64,000 nt of DNA from CAYMOV01 sp964392085. Its GTDB lineage: Bacteria > Oederibacteriota > Muellerivitia > Muellerivitales > Muellerivitaceae. Each line of letters opens with the position of its first letter. The first letter of the stretch is position 1. Below, piece by piece: positions 8,191 through 15,864 of the stretch. Location: assembly GCA_964392085.1 (NCBI GenBank), contig CAYMOV010000003.1, positions 1 to 64,000 on the forward strand. Reading direction: 5' to 3'. Under the pieces are notes generated by a model. That model was not told where the DNA came from, did not search any database, and saw only the letters and a list, made by a program, of their open reading frames with translations. Position numbers and translations under genes: made by a program.

Positions 8191-8688
8191 GTGGTTAAGG
8201 CCTATTTGGGGTTGGGGTCGAACCTCGGGGACCGGGAAGCGACCCTGCGCTCCGCGCGGCAGGCCCTGGAGCGGACCTTCCCGGGCGCCCGATTCTCGTC
8301 CCTGTACGAAACCGAGCCCCTGGTGGTGACGGACCAGCCCTGGTTCCTGAACCAAGTCGCCGAAATCGACACGGAACTCCCCCCCATGGGCCTGTTAGAA
8401 TATGCCCGCGAATTGGAGGGGCTCCATGGCCGTCTACGGACGGTCCCGAAGGGCCCCCGAACCCTGGATGTGGACATCCTGCTCTATGGGGAACTGGTCC
8501 ACCGGGAGCCCGTGTTGGAGTTGCCCCATCCAGGCATCCTCCACCGAAAGTTCGTCTTGGTCCCCCTCGCCGAGTTGGCGGGGGATCGGGTTTTGCCCGG
8601 GCTGGGGTTGACCGTCCGGGACGCCTTGAAGAAAACGACCGACGCCGCCCAAGTGCGGCCCGCCCATGGGGGAACGGTGACTTGCTGA
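8191..8688 (+). CDS. folK: 2-amino-4-hydroxy-6-hydroxymethyldihydropteridine pyrophosphokinase
   Basis: Transfers pyrophosphate from ATP to the pterin alcohol in folate synthesis. The 165-residue length is typical. The N terminus KAYLGLGSNLGDRE and the signature around GPRTLDVDILLYG, with metal-binding aspartates, identify HPPK, and LPHPGILHRKFVLVPLAE is the conserved C-terminal segment. The start is GTG, 9 bp after dapL. The last 7 nt overlap the next gene, suggesting coupled translation with the deoxynucleoside kinase. Confidence 0.96.
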   Translation: MVKAYLGLGSNLGDREATLRSARQALERTFPGARFSSLYETEPLVVTDQPWFLNQVAEIDTELPPMGLLEYARELEGLHGRLRTVPKGPRTLDVDILLYGELVHREPVLELPHPGILHRKFVLVPLAELAGDRVLPGLGLTVRDALKKTTDAAQVRPAHGGTVTC

Positions 8689-9326
8689 ACCAGAACTACA
8701 TCGCCATCGAGGGCCCGATCGGGGTCGGCAAGTCCAGCCTTTGCGAGATCCTGGCCCACAAGCTGGGCGCCCGTCCGGTCCTGGAAGGGGTCGCGGAAAA
8801 CCCCTTCATCCAAGATTTTTATAAGGACATCCGCCGATACGCCTTCCAGACCCAGCTGTTCTTCCTCCTCTCCCGCTACCGCCAACAACAGGAACTGCAC
8901 CAGACCGACCTGTTCCACCAGGGAATCGTCAGCGATTACCTCTTCGCCAAGGACCGCCTCTTCGCCAACCTCCTGCTCGACGACAATGAGTTGAAGCTTT
9001 ACGAGCAGATCCACTCGACCCTGAACGCCCAGGTCCTCAAACCCAACCTGGTGGTGTACCTTCAGGCATCCACCGAGACCCTCCAAAAGCGCATCGGCCT
9101 CCGGGGCCGTAAGTTCGAGACCAAGATCACGCCTGAATACCTGGACGAACTGAATAAGGCCTACAACTTCTATTTCTTCCATTACCAGGAGACGCCCCTC
9201 ATGGTGGTCAACACCAACGAGATCGACTTCGTGCACCGAGACGCGGACCTGGACGACCTTTTGGAGCACATGGGGAAGGTGACCAAAGGGACGCTGTACT
9301 ACCAACCCATAAGCATCAAAAAATAA
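8682..9326 (+). CDS. Deoxynucleoside kinase (deoxyadenosine/deoxyguanosine kinase type)
   Basis: A 214-residue kinase that phosphorylates deoxynucleosides for dNTP salvage. The P-loop GPIGVGKSS is at about residues 11-19, FFLLSRYRQQ and a DYLFAKDRLFA motif (the ERS/DRS-like region) follow, and LQASTETLQKRIGLRGR is the lid region. The start is TTG at 8682 with GGGGGA upstream, overlapping the folK stop by 7 nt. A folK-dNK pairing is seen in other bacteria. The base specificity (dA, dG or dC) cannot be read from the sequence. Confidence 0.9.
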   Translation: MLNQNYIAIEGPIGVGKSSLCEILAHKLGARPVLEGVAENPFIQDFYKDIRRYAFQTQLFFLLSRYRQQQELHQTDLFHQGIVSDYLFAKDRLFANLLLDDNELKLYEQIHSTLNAQVLKPNLVVYLQASTETLQKRIGLRGRKFETKITPEYLDELNKAYNFYFFHYQETPLMVVNTNEIDFVHRDADLDDLLEHMGKVTKGTLYYQPISIKK

Positions 9327-9404
9327 AAAACGCCGCTGGCCCTTAGCCGACAGATAAGATCAACATCAACCCCAAGATCACGGCGACAAACGATAGAGGT
9401 CCAT

Positions 9405-10241
9405 TTGGAGAAGCGGGTGACGGTCAAAACCTTCGGGGAAAAAAAAGCGGCGGGGCAACCGATCGTCATGGTGACCGCTTACGACTATCCCCAAGCCCTC
9501 GCGGTGGACGAGGCGGGGGTGGACGCCGTCCTGGTGGGCGACAGCCTGACCATGACGACCCTGGGCCGCCCGGACACCCTCTCCGCCACCATGGGCGAGA
9601 TGATCCACCATACGCGGGCCGTCTCCAAGGGCGTGAAACGCGCCCTGGTCATCGGCGACATGCCCTTCATGTCCTATCAGGTCTCGCCGAGGGAAACTCT
9701 CCAAAACGCGTCCCGCTTCCTCAAGGAGGCCGGGGCCCAGGCCGTGAAGTTGGAGTGGGGCTCGGACGCCTTGTCGGCCACCAAGCTCCTGGTCGGGAAC
9801 GGCATCCCGGTGATGGGGCACCTGGGTTTCACCCCCCAGCACCTGAACCGTTTCGGCGGATACGGGGTCCAAGGGAAGGACCGCAAGTCGGCCACGGACA
9901 TGATCCGGGCCGCCAAGTCCCTGGAACGCGCCGGGGCGTTCTCGATCGTGCTGGAGTTGGTCCCCGAGGACCTGGCCCGCCGGATCACCGTTGCCCTTCG
10001 CGTTCCGACGATCGGGATCGGGGCCGGTCCCTATTGCTCCGGGCAAGTCCAAGTCCTCCATGACCTGGCCGGGATGAACCCGGACTTCCGACCCAAGCAC
10101 GCCAAGGCCTACGCCGACCTCCATGGGGTCCTGAAGGACGCGGTTTCCCGCTACGCCCGGGAGGTCCGCGGGAAACTCTTTCCCACAGCCTCGGGAAAGC
10201 GGGTTACCCGAAATTCCATCCGGGGGAAAAATTCCCGATGA
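9405..10241 (+). CDS. panB: 3-methyl-2-oxobutanoate hydroxymethyltransferase
   Basis: First step of pantothenate synthesis: transfers a hydroxymethyl group from methylenetetrahydrofolate to ketoisovalerate. The 278-residue length is typical. The metal-binding aspartate is in VLVGDSL (D46); VTAYDYP, GDMPFMSY, VKLEWG, MGHLGFTPQ and GIGAGP follow in the family order. The start is TTG with GAGG upstream. The ATGA overlap with panC implies a coupled operon. The 78-bp gap before it shows no clear promoter. Confidence 0.96.
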   Translation: MEKRVTVKTFGEKKAAGQPIVMVTAYDYPQALAVDEAGVDAVLVGDSLTMTTLGRPDTLSATMGEMIHHTRAVSKGVKRALVIGDMPFMSYQVSPRETLQNASRFLKEAGAQAVKLEWGSDALSATKLLVGNGIPVMGHLGFTPQHLNRFGGYGVQGKDRKSATDMIRAAKSLERAGAFSIVLELVPEDLARRITVALRVPTIGIGAGPYCSGQVQVLHDLAGMNPDFRPKHAKAYADLHGVLKDAVSRYAREVRGKLFPTASGKRVTRNSIRGKNSR

Positions 10242-11080
10242 AGGTCATCTCCGACCCGAAGGAATTCCAGACCCTCGCCTTGGCTTGGCGCAAGGGCCGG
10301 CGGTCCGTGGGGTTCGTCCCGACCATGGGGGCCCTCCATGACGGGCACCTCCAGCTGGTCCGGCGTTGCCGGAAGGAAAACGCGATCGCGTCCGTCTCCA
10401 TCTTCGTGAACCCCCTCCAGTTCGGCCCGAAGGAGGACCTTTCGAAGTATCCCCGGGCCCTGGAGGAGGACCTCCGACTCCTCAAAAAGGAAAAGACCGA
10501 CTACGTCTTCACCCCCACCGAGGGATCGTTTTATGAGGATCGGTTCGCCACCAAGATCAAGGTCGAGGGGCCCTTGGTGAAGGGACTTTGCGGCGCTTTC
10601 CGGCCCGGACACTTCGACGGGGTGGCCACCGTCGTGGTGAAGTTGTTGGGCGTGGTCCAACCCGACCGCATGTACCTGGGCCAAAAGGACTACCAACAGG
10701 CGGCGGTCTTGAAGCGAGTGACGGTGGACCTGAACCTGCCGGTGGAGCTGAGGGTCTGTGAGACGGTCCGGGAGCCGGACGGCCTCGCCATGAGTTCCCG
10801 GAACCAGCGTTTGAGCCCCGAGGGTCGCCGGGCGGCCCTCGCCCTTTACCGCGGATTAAAAGTGGGGAAGGGGATTTTTGACCTGGGCGAAACGGACAGC
10901 GACAAGATCCTCCGTAAGGTCAAGGACATGGTGGGGGAAGAAAAAAAGGTGAAACTCCAGTACCTGGAGGCGGTCCACCCGGAATCCCTCCAGGAAGTCG
11001 AAACCGCCAAGCCGGGGACCGTCCTGGCGCTCGCGGCGTTCGTGGACGAGGTCCGTCTCATTGACAATCTAATCCTTTGA
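10238..11080 (+). CDS. panC: Pantothenate synthetase
   Basis: ATP-dependent condensation of pantoate with beta-alanine. The 280-residue protein has the HIGH-like nucleotide motif in PTMGALHDGHLQL (residues 28-40), SIFVNPLQFGPKEDL, the FRPGHFDGVATVV signature, GQKDYQQ, and the KMSKS-like loop MSSRNQRLS. The start overlaps panB (ATGA). The promoter reading towards panD lies over the last codons of this gene. Confidence 0.97.
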   Translation: MKVISDPKEFQTLALAWRKGRRSVGFVPTMGALHDGHLQLVRRCRKENAIASVSIFVNPLQFGPKEDLSKYPRALEEDLRLLKKEKTDYVFTPTEGSFYEDRFATKIKVEGPLVKGLCGAFRPGHFDGVATVVVKLLGVVQPDRMYLGQKDYQQAAVLKRVTVDLNLPVELRVCETVREPDGLAMSSRNQRLSPEGRRAALALYRGLKVGKGIFDLGETDSDKILRKVKDMVGEEKKVKLQYLEAVHPESLQEVETAKPGTVLALAAFVDEVRLIDNLIL

Positions 11081-11089
11081 CCTTATTGT
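11061..11089 (+). promoter_or_regulatory. Near-consensus promoter at the end of panC, reading to panD
   Basis: TTGACA (11061-11066), a 17-bp spacer and TATTGT (11084-11089): a perfect -35 and a good -10. The expected start is near 11097, about 100 nt before the panD ATG, so panD can be transcribed separately from panBC. An intrinsic terminator lies about 27 nt after the expected start. Confidence 0.75.
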
Positions 11090-11123
11090 AGAAACCGCAT
11101 CAAAGGAAGTGGGGGCCATCAAT

Positions 11124-11158
11124 CGCCGGAAGGTATCTCCTTCCAGGCGTTTTTTTTT
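11124..11158 (+). terminator. Intrinsic terminator in the panD leader
   Basis: Stem CGCC+GGAAGG (11124-11133) pairs with CCTTCC, a bulged A, and GGCG (11139-11149), with a 5-nt loop, followed by nine T (11150-11158). It sits between the promoter at 11061 and the panD start at 11196. It may simply end panBC transcripts, or it may be an attenuator that releases a short RNA of about 60 nt. Confidence 0.88.
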
Positions 11159-11195
11159 AATCAACCCCCGCGGATCCGTACCCGAGGCCCACGAC

Positions 11196-11561
11196 ATGTT
11201 GCGCACCTTCTTAAGGTCCAAGATCCACCGGGCCACCGTCACGGAAGCCGACTTGACCTATGAGGGCAGCATCACCCTCGATCCGGTGCTCATGGAAGCC
11301 GCCCAGATCTCGCCTTATGAGCAGGTCCATGTCCTCAACCTGAACAACGGCGCCCGCTTCGAGACCTACGCCATCGAGGGGAAGAAGGGCCGGGGCACGG
11401 TCTGCGTCAATGGCGCGGCGGCCCGGTTGGCCCAAGCCGGCGACCAGGTGATCATCCTGACCTACGCCCAACTGACCGGCCCTCCCCCCAAGAAATACCA
11501 ACCCCGGATCGTCCATGTGGACGCCAAGAACCGGATCGCAAGGGTGAAGGCGCCCAAGTGA
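11196..11561 (+). CDS. panD: Aspartate 1-decarboxylase precursor
   Basis: Makes beta-alanine for pantothenate. I start it at ATG 11196, giving 121 residues; the frame is open from 11109 but that stretch runs through the terminator. The self-cleavage site is G24-S25 in the context TYEGSITLD, the canonical position, where serine becomes the pyruvoyl group. K9 in RSKIHRATVT, the NGARFETY segment and NGAAARLAQAGD are all family features. It follows panC after a leader with promoter and terminator, so pathway dosage may be tuned at this gene. The ribosome site is weak. Confidence 0.95.
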   Translation: MLRTFLRSKIHRATVTEADLTYEGSITLDPVLMEAAQISPYEQVHVLNLNNGARFETYAIEGKKGRGTVCVNGAAARLAQAGDQVIILTYAQLTGPPPKKYQPRIVHVDAKNRIARVKAPK

Positions 11562-11590
11562 CCGGACGGATGCCCGAAAGGCGGTAGCCC

Positions 11591-12526
11591 ATGTCCCTCG
11601 ACCTTTTCCTGGATGACGCCGAGCTGGTGAAGCGGATCGCCGACCTCAAGAAACAGCGCAACGCGGTCATCCTGGCCCACAGCTACGAGCGGCCCGAGGT
11701 GCAGGACATCGCCGATTACGTCGGGGATTCCCTTGAGCTTTCCCGCTTGGCCTCCAAAACCGACGCCGACGTCATCGTTTTCTGTTCGGTCCATTTCATG
11801 GCCGAGACCGCGAAGATCCTTTCGCCCCGGAAGAGGGTCCTCCTCCCGGCCGCCGAGGCCGGCTGTCCCTTGGCCGACATGATCACCCCGGACCAGTTGC
11901 GCGAGGCGAAGGCCCGGCACCCCGGCGCGGCGGTGGTGGCCTATGTGAACTGCTCCGCCGAGATCAAGGCGCTCAGCGATTACTGCTGCACCTCCGCCAA
12001 CGCCCTCCAGGTCGTGGAGAACGTCCCGGAACGGGAGATCCTGTTCGTCCCCGACCGACACCTGGGACGGTGGGTCCAGAAACACTCCACCAAGAACCTC
12101 ATCCTTTGGAACGGCTGCTGCCCCACCCACCAGCGCATGAAAGTGAAGGACATCCTCGACTGCAAGGCGCAGCATCCCGGCGCCGAGGTGGTGGTGCACC
12201 CGGAGGCTTCCGAGGACATCTGCAACCTCGCGGACGCCGTGCTGTCCACGTCCCAGATGCTGAGGTACTGCCAGCAATCCCAGGCGACGACCTTCATCAT
12301 CGGAACCGAGATGGGGCTCCTGCACCGCCTCCGTAAGACGATGCCTGAGAAGACCTTCGTCCAACCCTCCAAGAGCCTCCTTTGCCCCAACATGAAGATG
12401 ACCCAGCTGGAGGACGTTTACGACGCCCTCAAGGAAATGCAGCACGAGATCGAGATTCCCGAGGAGATCCGGGTGGCCGCGATGCGGTCCCTGGACGCCA
12501 TGATGGCGGCCGTCCCGGCCAAGTAA
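11591..12526 (+). CDS. nadA: Quinolinate synthase
   Basis: Condenses iminoaspartate with dihydroxyacetone phosphate to give quinolinate for NAD. The 311-residue product has the three expected iron-sulfur cluster cysteine sites: AGCPLADM (C92), NGCCPTH (C176/177) and LLCPNM (C265). HSYERPEVQDIADYVGDS is the conserved N-terminal substrate region. It follows panD by 29 bp and precedes nadX by 32 bp. No nadB is present in the window; nadX, next door, is the likely source of iminoaspartate. Confidence 0.97.
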   Translation: MSLDLFLDDAELVKRIADLKKQRNAVILAHSYERPEVQDIADYVGDSLELSRLASKTDADVIVFCSVHFMAETAKILSPRKRVLLPAAEAGCPLADMITPDQLREAKARHPGAAVVAYVNCSAEIKALSDYCCTSANALQVVENVPEREILFVPDRHLGRWVQKHSTKNLILWNGCCPTHQRMKVKDILDCKAQHPGAEVVVHPEASEDICNLADAVLSTSQMLRYCQQSQATTFIIGTEMGLLHRLRKTMPEKTFVQPSKSLLCPNMKMTQLEDVYDALKEMQHEIEIPEEIRVAAMRSLDAMMAAVPAK

Positions 12527-12558
12527 CCGGACCCGTGGGGTCCCGACGAGGTCGACCC

Positions 12559-13383
12559 GTGAAATCCCCCTTGCGACGGTTGGGGCTGGTGGGCTGTGGC
12601 GCGATCGGCCGCACCCTGGCCCTCCAACTGGTGAAGAAAAAATCCCCATTCCGCGTTACCGCGGTCTGGGACCAAAACCCGGCGGCCGCCCGGGAGCTCT
12701 CGACCCTCCTGAAGCCGGCGCCCCATTGTTGTTCCTCCCTGTCCGACCTGGTCCGCCGTTCCGATTTCGTCCTGGAAGCCGCCTCCCAAGCCGCGGCGAT
12801 CCTGGCGGCGGAGGCCGCCCTCAGGGCCCGCAAACCGGTGATGCTCCTTTCCACCGGCGGATTCTTCCTCCAAGCCGGCCGATTGACGGCCCTCGCCCGG
12901 AAGAACCGGACCAAGCTGTACCTCCCCTCGGGCGCCGTGGCGGGCATGGACGCCTTGAAAGCCGCCCGGCAGATCGGACGGCTCCGAAGCGTCACCATCA
13001 CCTCCTCGAAACCCCCCCAGGGATTCAAGGGCGCGCCGGGACTGACCCCCGACCAAGTCCGTCAACTCGCCGAACTCCAAAAACCCCTGGCGCTTTATGA
13101 GGGCCCGGTGGAAGGTGCCCTCAAGCGTTTTCCCGCCAATGTGAACGTCTCCGCCACGACGGCATTGGCCTCCCATCCCACGAAGGTCCAGGTTCGCGTG
13201 GTGGCCGATCCCGCCGCGACCCGTAACCGACATGAGATCCGCGCGGAAGGGGACTTCGGGACTCTCACGGCAGTCACCGAGAACCTCCCCTCCAAGCTGA
13301 ACCCCAAAACAAGCGCCTTGGCCGTACAGTCGGCCCTGGCACTCCTGGAACGGTTGGGGGATTTCGTGGAGGTGGGATCGTGA
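12559..13383 (+). CDS. nadX: Aspartate dehydrogenase
   Basis: Oxidises aspartate to iminoaspartate with NAD(P), feeding NadA. I start at GTG 12559 (274 residues), because the preceding open frame lies inside nadA. The Rossmann motif GLVGCGAIGR is at about residues 9-18, followed by LPSGAVAGMDAL and the signature RFPANVNVSATTALA; the histidine in NRHEI is the likely catalytic residue. The neighbouring nadA strongly supports the assignment. Its stop overlaps the GTG of the ABC ATPase gene (GTGA). Confidence 0.92.
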   Translation: MKSPLRRLGLVGCGAIGRTLALQLVKKKSPFRVTAVWDQNPAAARELSTLLKPAPHCCSSLSDLVRRSDFVLEAASQAAAILAAEAALRARKPVMLLSTGGFFLQAGRLTALARKNRTKLYLPSGAVAGMDALKAARQIGRLRSVTITSSKPPQGFKGAPGLTPDQVRQLAELQKPLALYEGPVEGALKRFPANVNVSATTALASHPTKVQVRVVADPAATRNRHEIRAEGDFGTLTAVTENLPSKLNPKTSALAVQSALALLERLGDFVEVGS

Positions 13384-14351
13384 CCAGCCCCTCCGAGACC
13401 GCACTCCGGGTCCGGAACCTGTCGAAGATCTATCGCCACAACAACCCCTTCAAGAGGCACCGGGAAGCGGCCCTCCAACCCCTGGACCTGGATGTGCCCT
13501 CCCACCAGGCCTTCGGCCTCATCGGCCTCAACGGCGCGGGGAAGACCACCCTGGTCAAGATCCTGTTGGGACTCTTGACGCCGACCACGGGATCCGTGGA
13601 GGTCTTGGGCGGGTCGATCGGAAGCCGTGTCATCCGGGCCCGAGTGGGTTACCTTCCGGAGCTCCCTTATTTCCCGCGGCAAATGACCGCGAGGGAATTG
13701 TTGGCTTATTACGGTTACCTCTACGGGCTCCGGGGCAAGGGCCTCACCGCCCGGGTCGAGGAGATCCTGGAAATCGTCCGCTTGCAAAAAGCCTCGGGTT
13801 ACCGGATCGCCGAATACTCCAAGGGAATGCAGCAACGGGTGGGGATCGCCCAGGCCCTGATCGGCAAGCCCGAGCTGATCCTTTGCGACGAGCCGGTGAC
13901 GGGCTTGGACCCGGTCGGTTACCGGGAAGTCCGTGAGATCTTCCTGGAGCTGAAGAGGACCGGCACAACGCTTTTCTTCAATACCCATGTCCTGTCGGAG
14001 GTCGAGAAGATCTGCGACTGGGTGGGGGTCCTCCACGAGGGCGTCCTTCGGCGGGTGGCCCGGGTGTCCGAGGTCATGGCGGAAAAGCTCGAGATGGACT
14101 ATTGGGTGGAACTGACCGGTGTGGCCGCCGACCGGCTCCAGGGCTTCGCCCACGCCGAAACGGCGGCCCGGAGCGGCGGTTTCCAGGTGTCCGGCCGGGA
14201 ACTCTCGGGGGTCCTGGGGGATCTTTCGGCCAGGGGCATCACGGTTTCGGGGGTCCGGCCCCTCTCCTCCCTGGTGGAGTCCTTCTTCCTGAGGACCATC
14301 GGCCGGGAATCCGACCTGATGTTCACCAACCGGCGGGAGGCGCGTTCATGA
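13380..14351 (+). CDS. ABC transporter ATP-binding protein
   Basis: A 323-residue ABC ATPase of the ABC-2 exporter class. Walker A GLNGAGKTT is at residues 49-57, the signature YSKGMQQRVG near residue 146, Walker B ELILCDEP near 165 and the H-loop in NTHVLSEVE near 205. The C-terminal 90 residues form the variable accessory region seen in CcmA/NatA/GldA-like proteins. The start is GTG overlapping nadX by 4 nt, and its stop overlaps the permease start. The substrate is unknown. Confidence 0.92.
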   Translation: MTSPSETALRVRNLSKIYRHNNPFKRHREAALQPLDLDVPSHQAFGLIGLNGAGKTTLVKILLGLLTPTTGSVEVLGGSIGSRVIRARVGYLPELPYFPRQMTARELLAYYGYLYGLRGKGLTARVEEILEIVRLQKASGYRIAEYSKGMQQRVGIAQALIGKPELILCDEPVTGLDPVGYREVREIFLELKRTGTTLFFNTHVLSEVEKICDWVGVLHEGVLRRVARVSEVMAEKLEMDYWVELTGVAADRLQGFAHAETAARSGGFQVSGRELSGVLGDLSARGITVSGVRPLSSLVESFFLRTIGRESDLMFTNRREARS

Positions 14352-15118
14352 GCCGCGTCGCCGCCGTCGCCTGGTTCTCATTTCGGGAATTGGTCCGGAG
14401 CAAACTGCTGGTGGTTTGGCTCCTGGCGGTGGGCCTCTTGTGCGGTGTGGCTTACCTTTTGGCCTACCTGAGTTACGGCGAGCCGCTCCGGATCTTCATG
14501 GACCTCGGCCTGGCGGGCCTGGAAGCCGCGGGTTTGGTGGTGCTTCTTTTGGAGTTGGCCGTCACCTACAACACCGACATGGAGCAAAAGGCCGTCTTCC
14601 TCCAGTTGACGAAACCCCTCACCCGCGGGGAATACCTCCTGGGACGGGTGGTGGGGTTCTGGATGGTGAACTGTTTGGTGCTGTTGGGCATGACCTTGTT
14701 CATCGGGGGGTTCATCGCCTTTCACCACGGCCAGTACCCCCTCTTTTGGGTCGCGGCCGCCCTGGTCATGATCCAGATGTTCCTCCTGACCACCCTGGGC
14801 TTGGCCTACCAGATGATCGCCACCTCCATGGTGGGGACGGTGCTCTTCACCTTCTTCACCTCGATATTGGGCCACACGATGTCCCAGATCCGGTGGGCGC
14901 TTGAAAGGAAGCCGGATCCGATTCTTCGCTTCCTGCTCAACGGGACCTATTACCTCCTGCCGAACCTGGAGGTCTTCAACCTGAAAGACCGCCTGTATGA
15001 CCCGACCCTGACGACGGCGGCCCTCCCCTGGGGGGACATCGCGCTTTACGCCTTTGGGTATTCCTTCGCGGCCTTCCTGGTGGGTTGGTGGGCGTTGGAA
15101 AAAAGGGAATTCCATTGA
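14348..15118 (+). CDS. ABC-2 type transporter permease
   Basis: A 256-residue membrane protein with about six hydrophobic segments, the first over residues 20-42 and the last near 233-250. The pattern of a soluble-facing N terminus (FSFRELVRSKL), then paired helices, matches ABC-2 permeases. It starts at ATG 14348, overlapping the ATPase gene (ATGA); a longer frame upstream is a shadow of that gene. It should form the channel for the ATPase encoded just before it. Its stop overlaps the TTG of the next gene. Confidence 0.88.
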   Translation: MSRVAAVAWFSFRELVRSKLLVVWLLAVGLLCGVAYLLAYLSYGEPLRIFMDLGLAGLEAAGLVVLLLELAVTYNTDMEQKAVFLQLTKPLTRGEYLLGRVVGFWMVNCLVLLGMTLFIGGFIAFHHGQYPLFWVAAALVMIQMFLLTTLGLAYQMIATSMVGTVLFTFFTSILGHTMSQIRWALERKPDPILRFLLNGTYYLLPNLEVFNLKDRLYDPTLTTAALPWGDIALYAFGYSFAAFLVGWWALEKREFH

Positions 15119-15864
15119 GCGCCGCCACGCCCGGGCCGGAAACCGACCGTTCCTTGGGCTGGGCGGAACATCCGCCGATGGCCCTGATCCTCGCGGGAGT
15201 GATCCTCGCCGTGGCACTGGCCTTCCGGTCCGAAAACCGGATGGGGGCCTACCTGAAACCCCCGGATTTCGTCTCCTTGGGTGGACCGGCGCAGGCCGAG
15301 GTCAGGGTACCTTCCACGATCAGGGCCGCCGCCGCCCTGACCGGTTTTCGGGTGCCCGCGGCGCACCTCTTTTGGTTGACGGAAGTGCAATATTACGGTG
15401 ATTCCGACAACGCCAAGACCCGCTACGGGCTCCTGCTGGATTATGGCCTTCTGACGGCCGACCTGAACCCCCATTTCACCGAGAATTACCTTTTCGGGGC
15501 GGCGATCCTCGCGTTCCATGTCCATCGGATCGAGGAGGCGGTTCGGCTGCTGAACCGCGGCATTGGGGCGAATCCCCAGAACATCCGCCTCAAGCTTCTG
15601 TTGGCGGCCATCGCCTACATGAACATCGACGACACCCAAAAAATCATCCCCATCCTGGAGGCCCAGGTGTCCCTCAGGGACGCGCCCCCGATGCTGGTCA
15701 ATATCCTGGCCAATACCTATCGGAAGGCCGGCCAGACCCAAAAGGCAGTGGCCCTTTGGCAGAGGATCCTCCGGACGACCAATCGGGACGATGACCGGGA
15801 CCAAGCCACCCGGGCCTTGGAACAGCTTTACGCCGAGATCAAAACCGGGAAAAAGCCCCGTTGA
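15115..15864 (+). CDS. Membrane-anchored TPR-like protein, unknown function
   Basis: A 249-residue protein with one N-terminal membrane segment (PPMALILAGVILAVALAF, about residues 20-37) followed by helical repeats of TPR type, for example in residues 125-240, where YRKAGQTQKAVALWQRIL is a recognisable unit. The TTG start overlaps the permease stop (TTGA); an upstream start at 15085 inside the permease is possible. Coupling to the exporter genes suggests it serves the same envelope process, but I do not recognise a specific family. Confidence 0.75.
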   Translation: MSAATPGPETDRSLGWAEHPPMALILAGVILAVALAFRSENRMGAYLKPPDFVSLGGPAQAEVRVPSTIRAAAALTGFRVPAAHLFWLTEVQYYGDSDNAKTRYGLLLDYGLLTADLNPHFTENYLFGAAILAFHVHRIEEAVRLLNRGIGANPQNIRLKLLLAAIAYMNIDDTQKIIPILEAQVSLRDAPPMLVNILANTYRKAGQTQKAVALWQRILRTTNRDDDRDQATRALEQLYAEIKTGKKPR

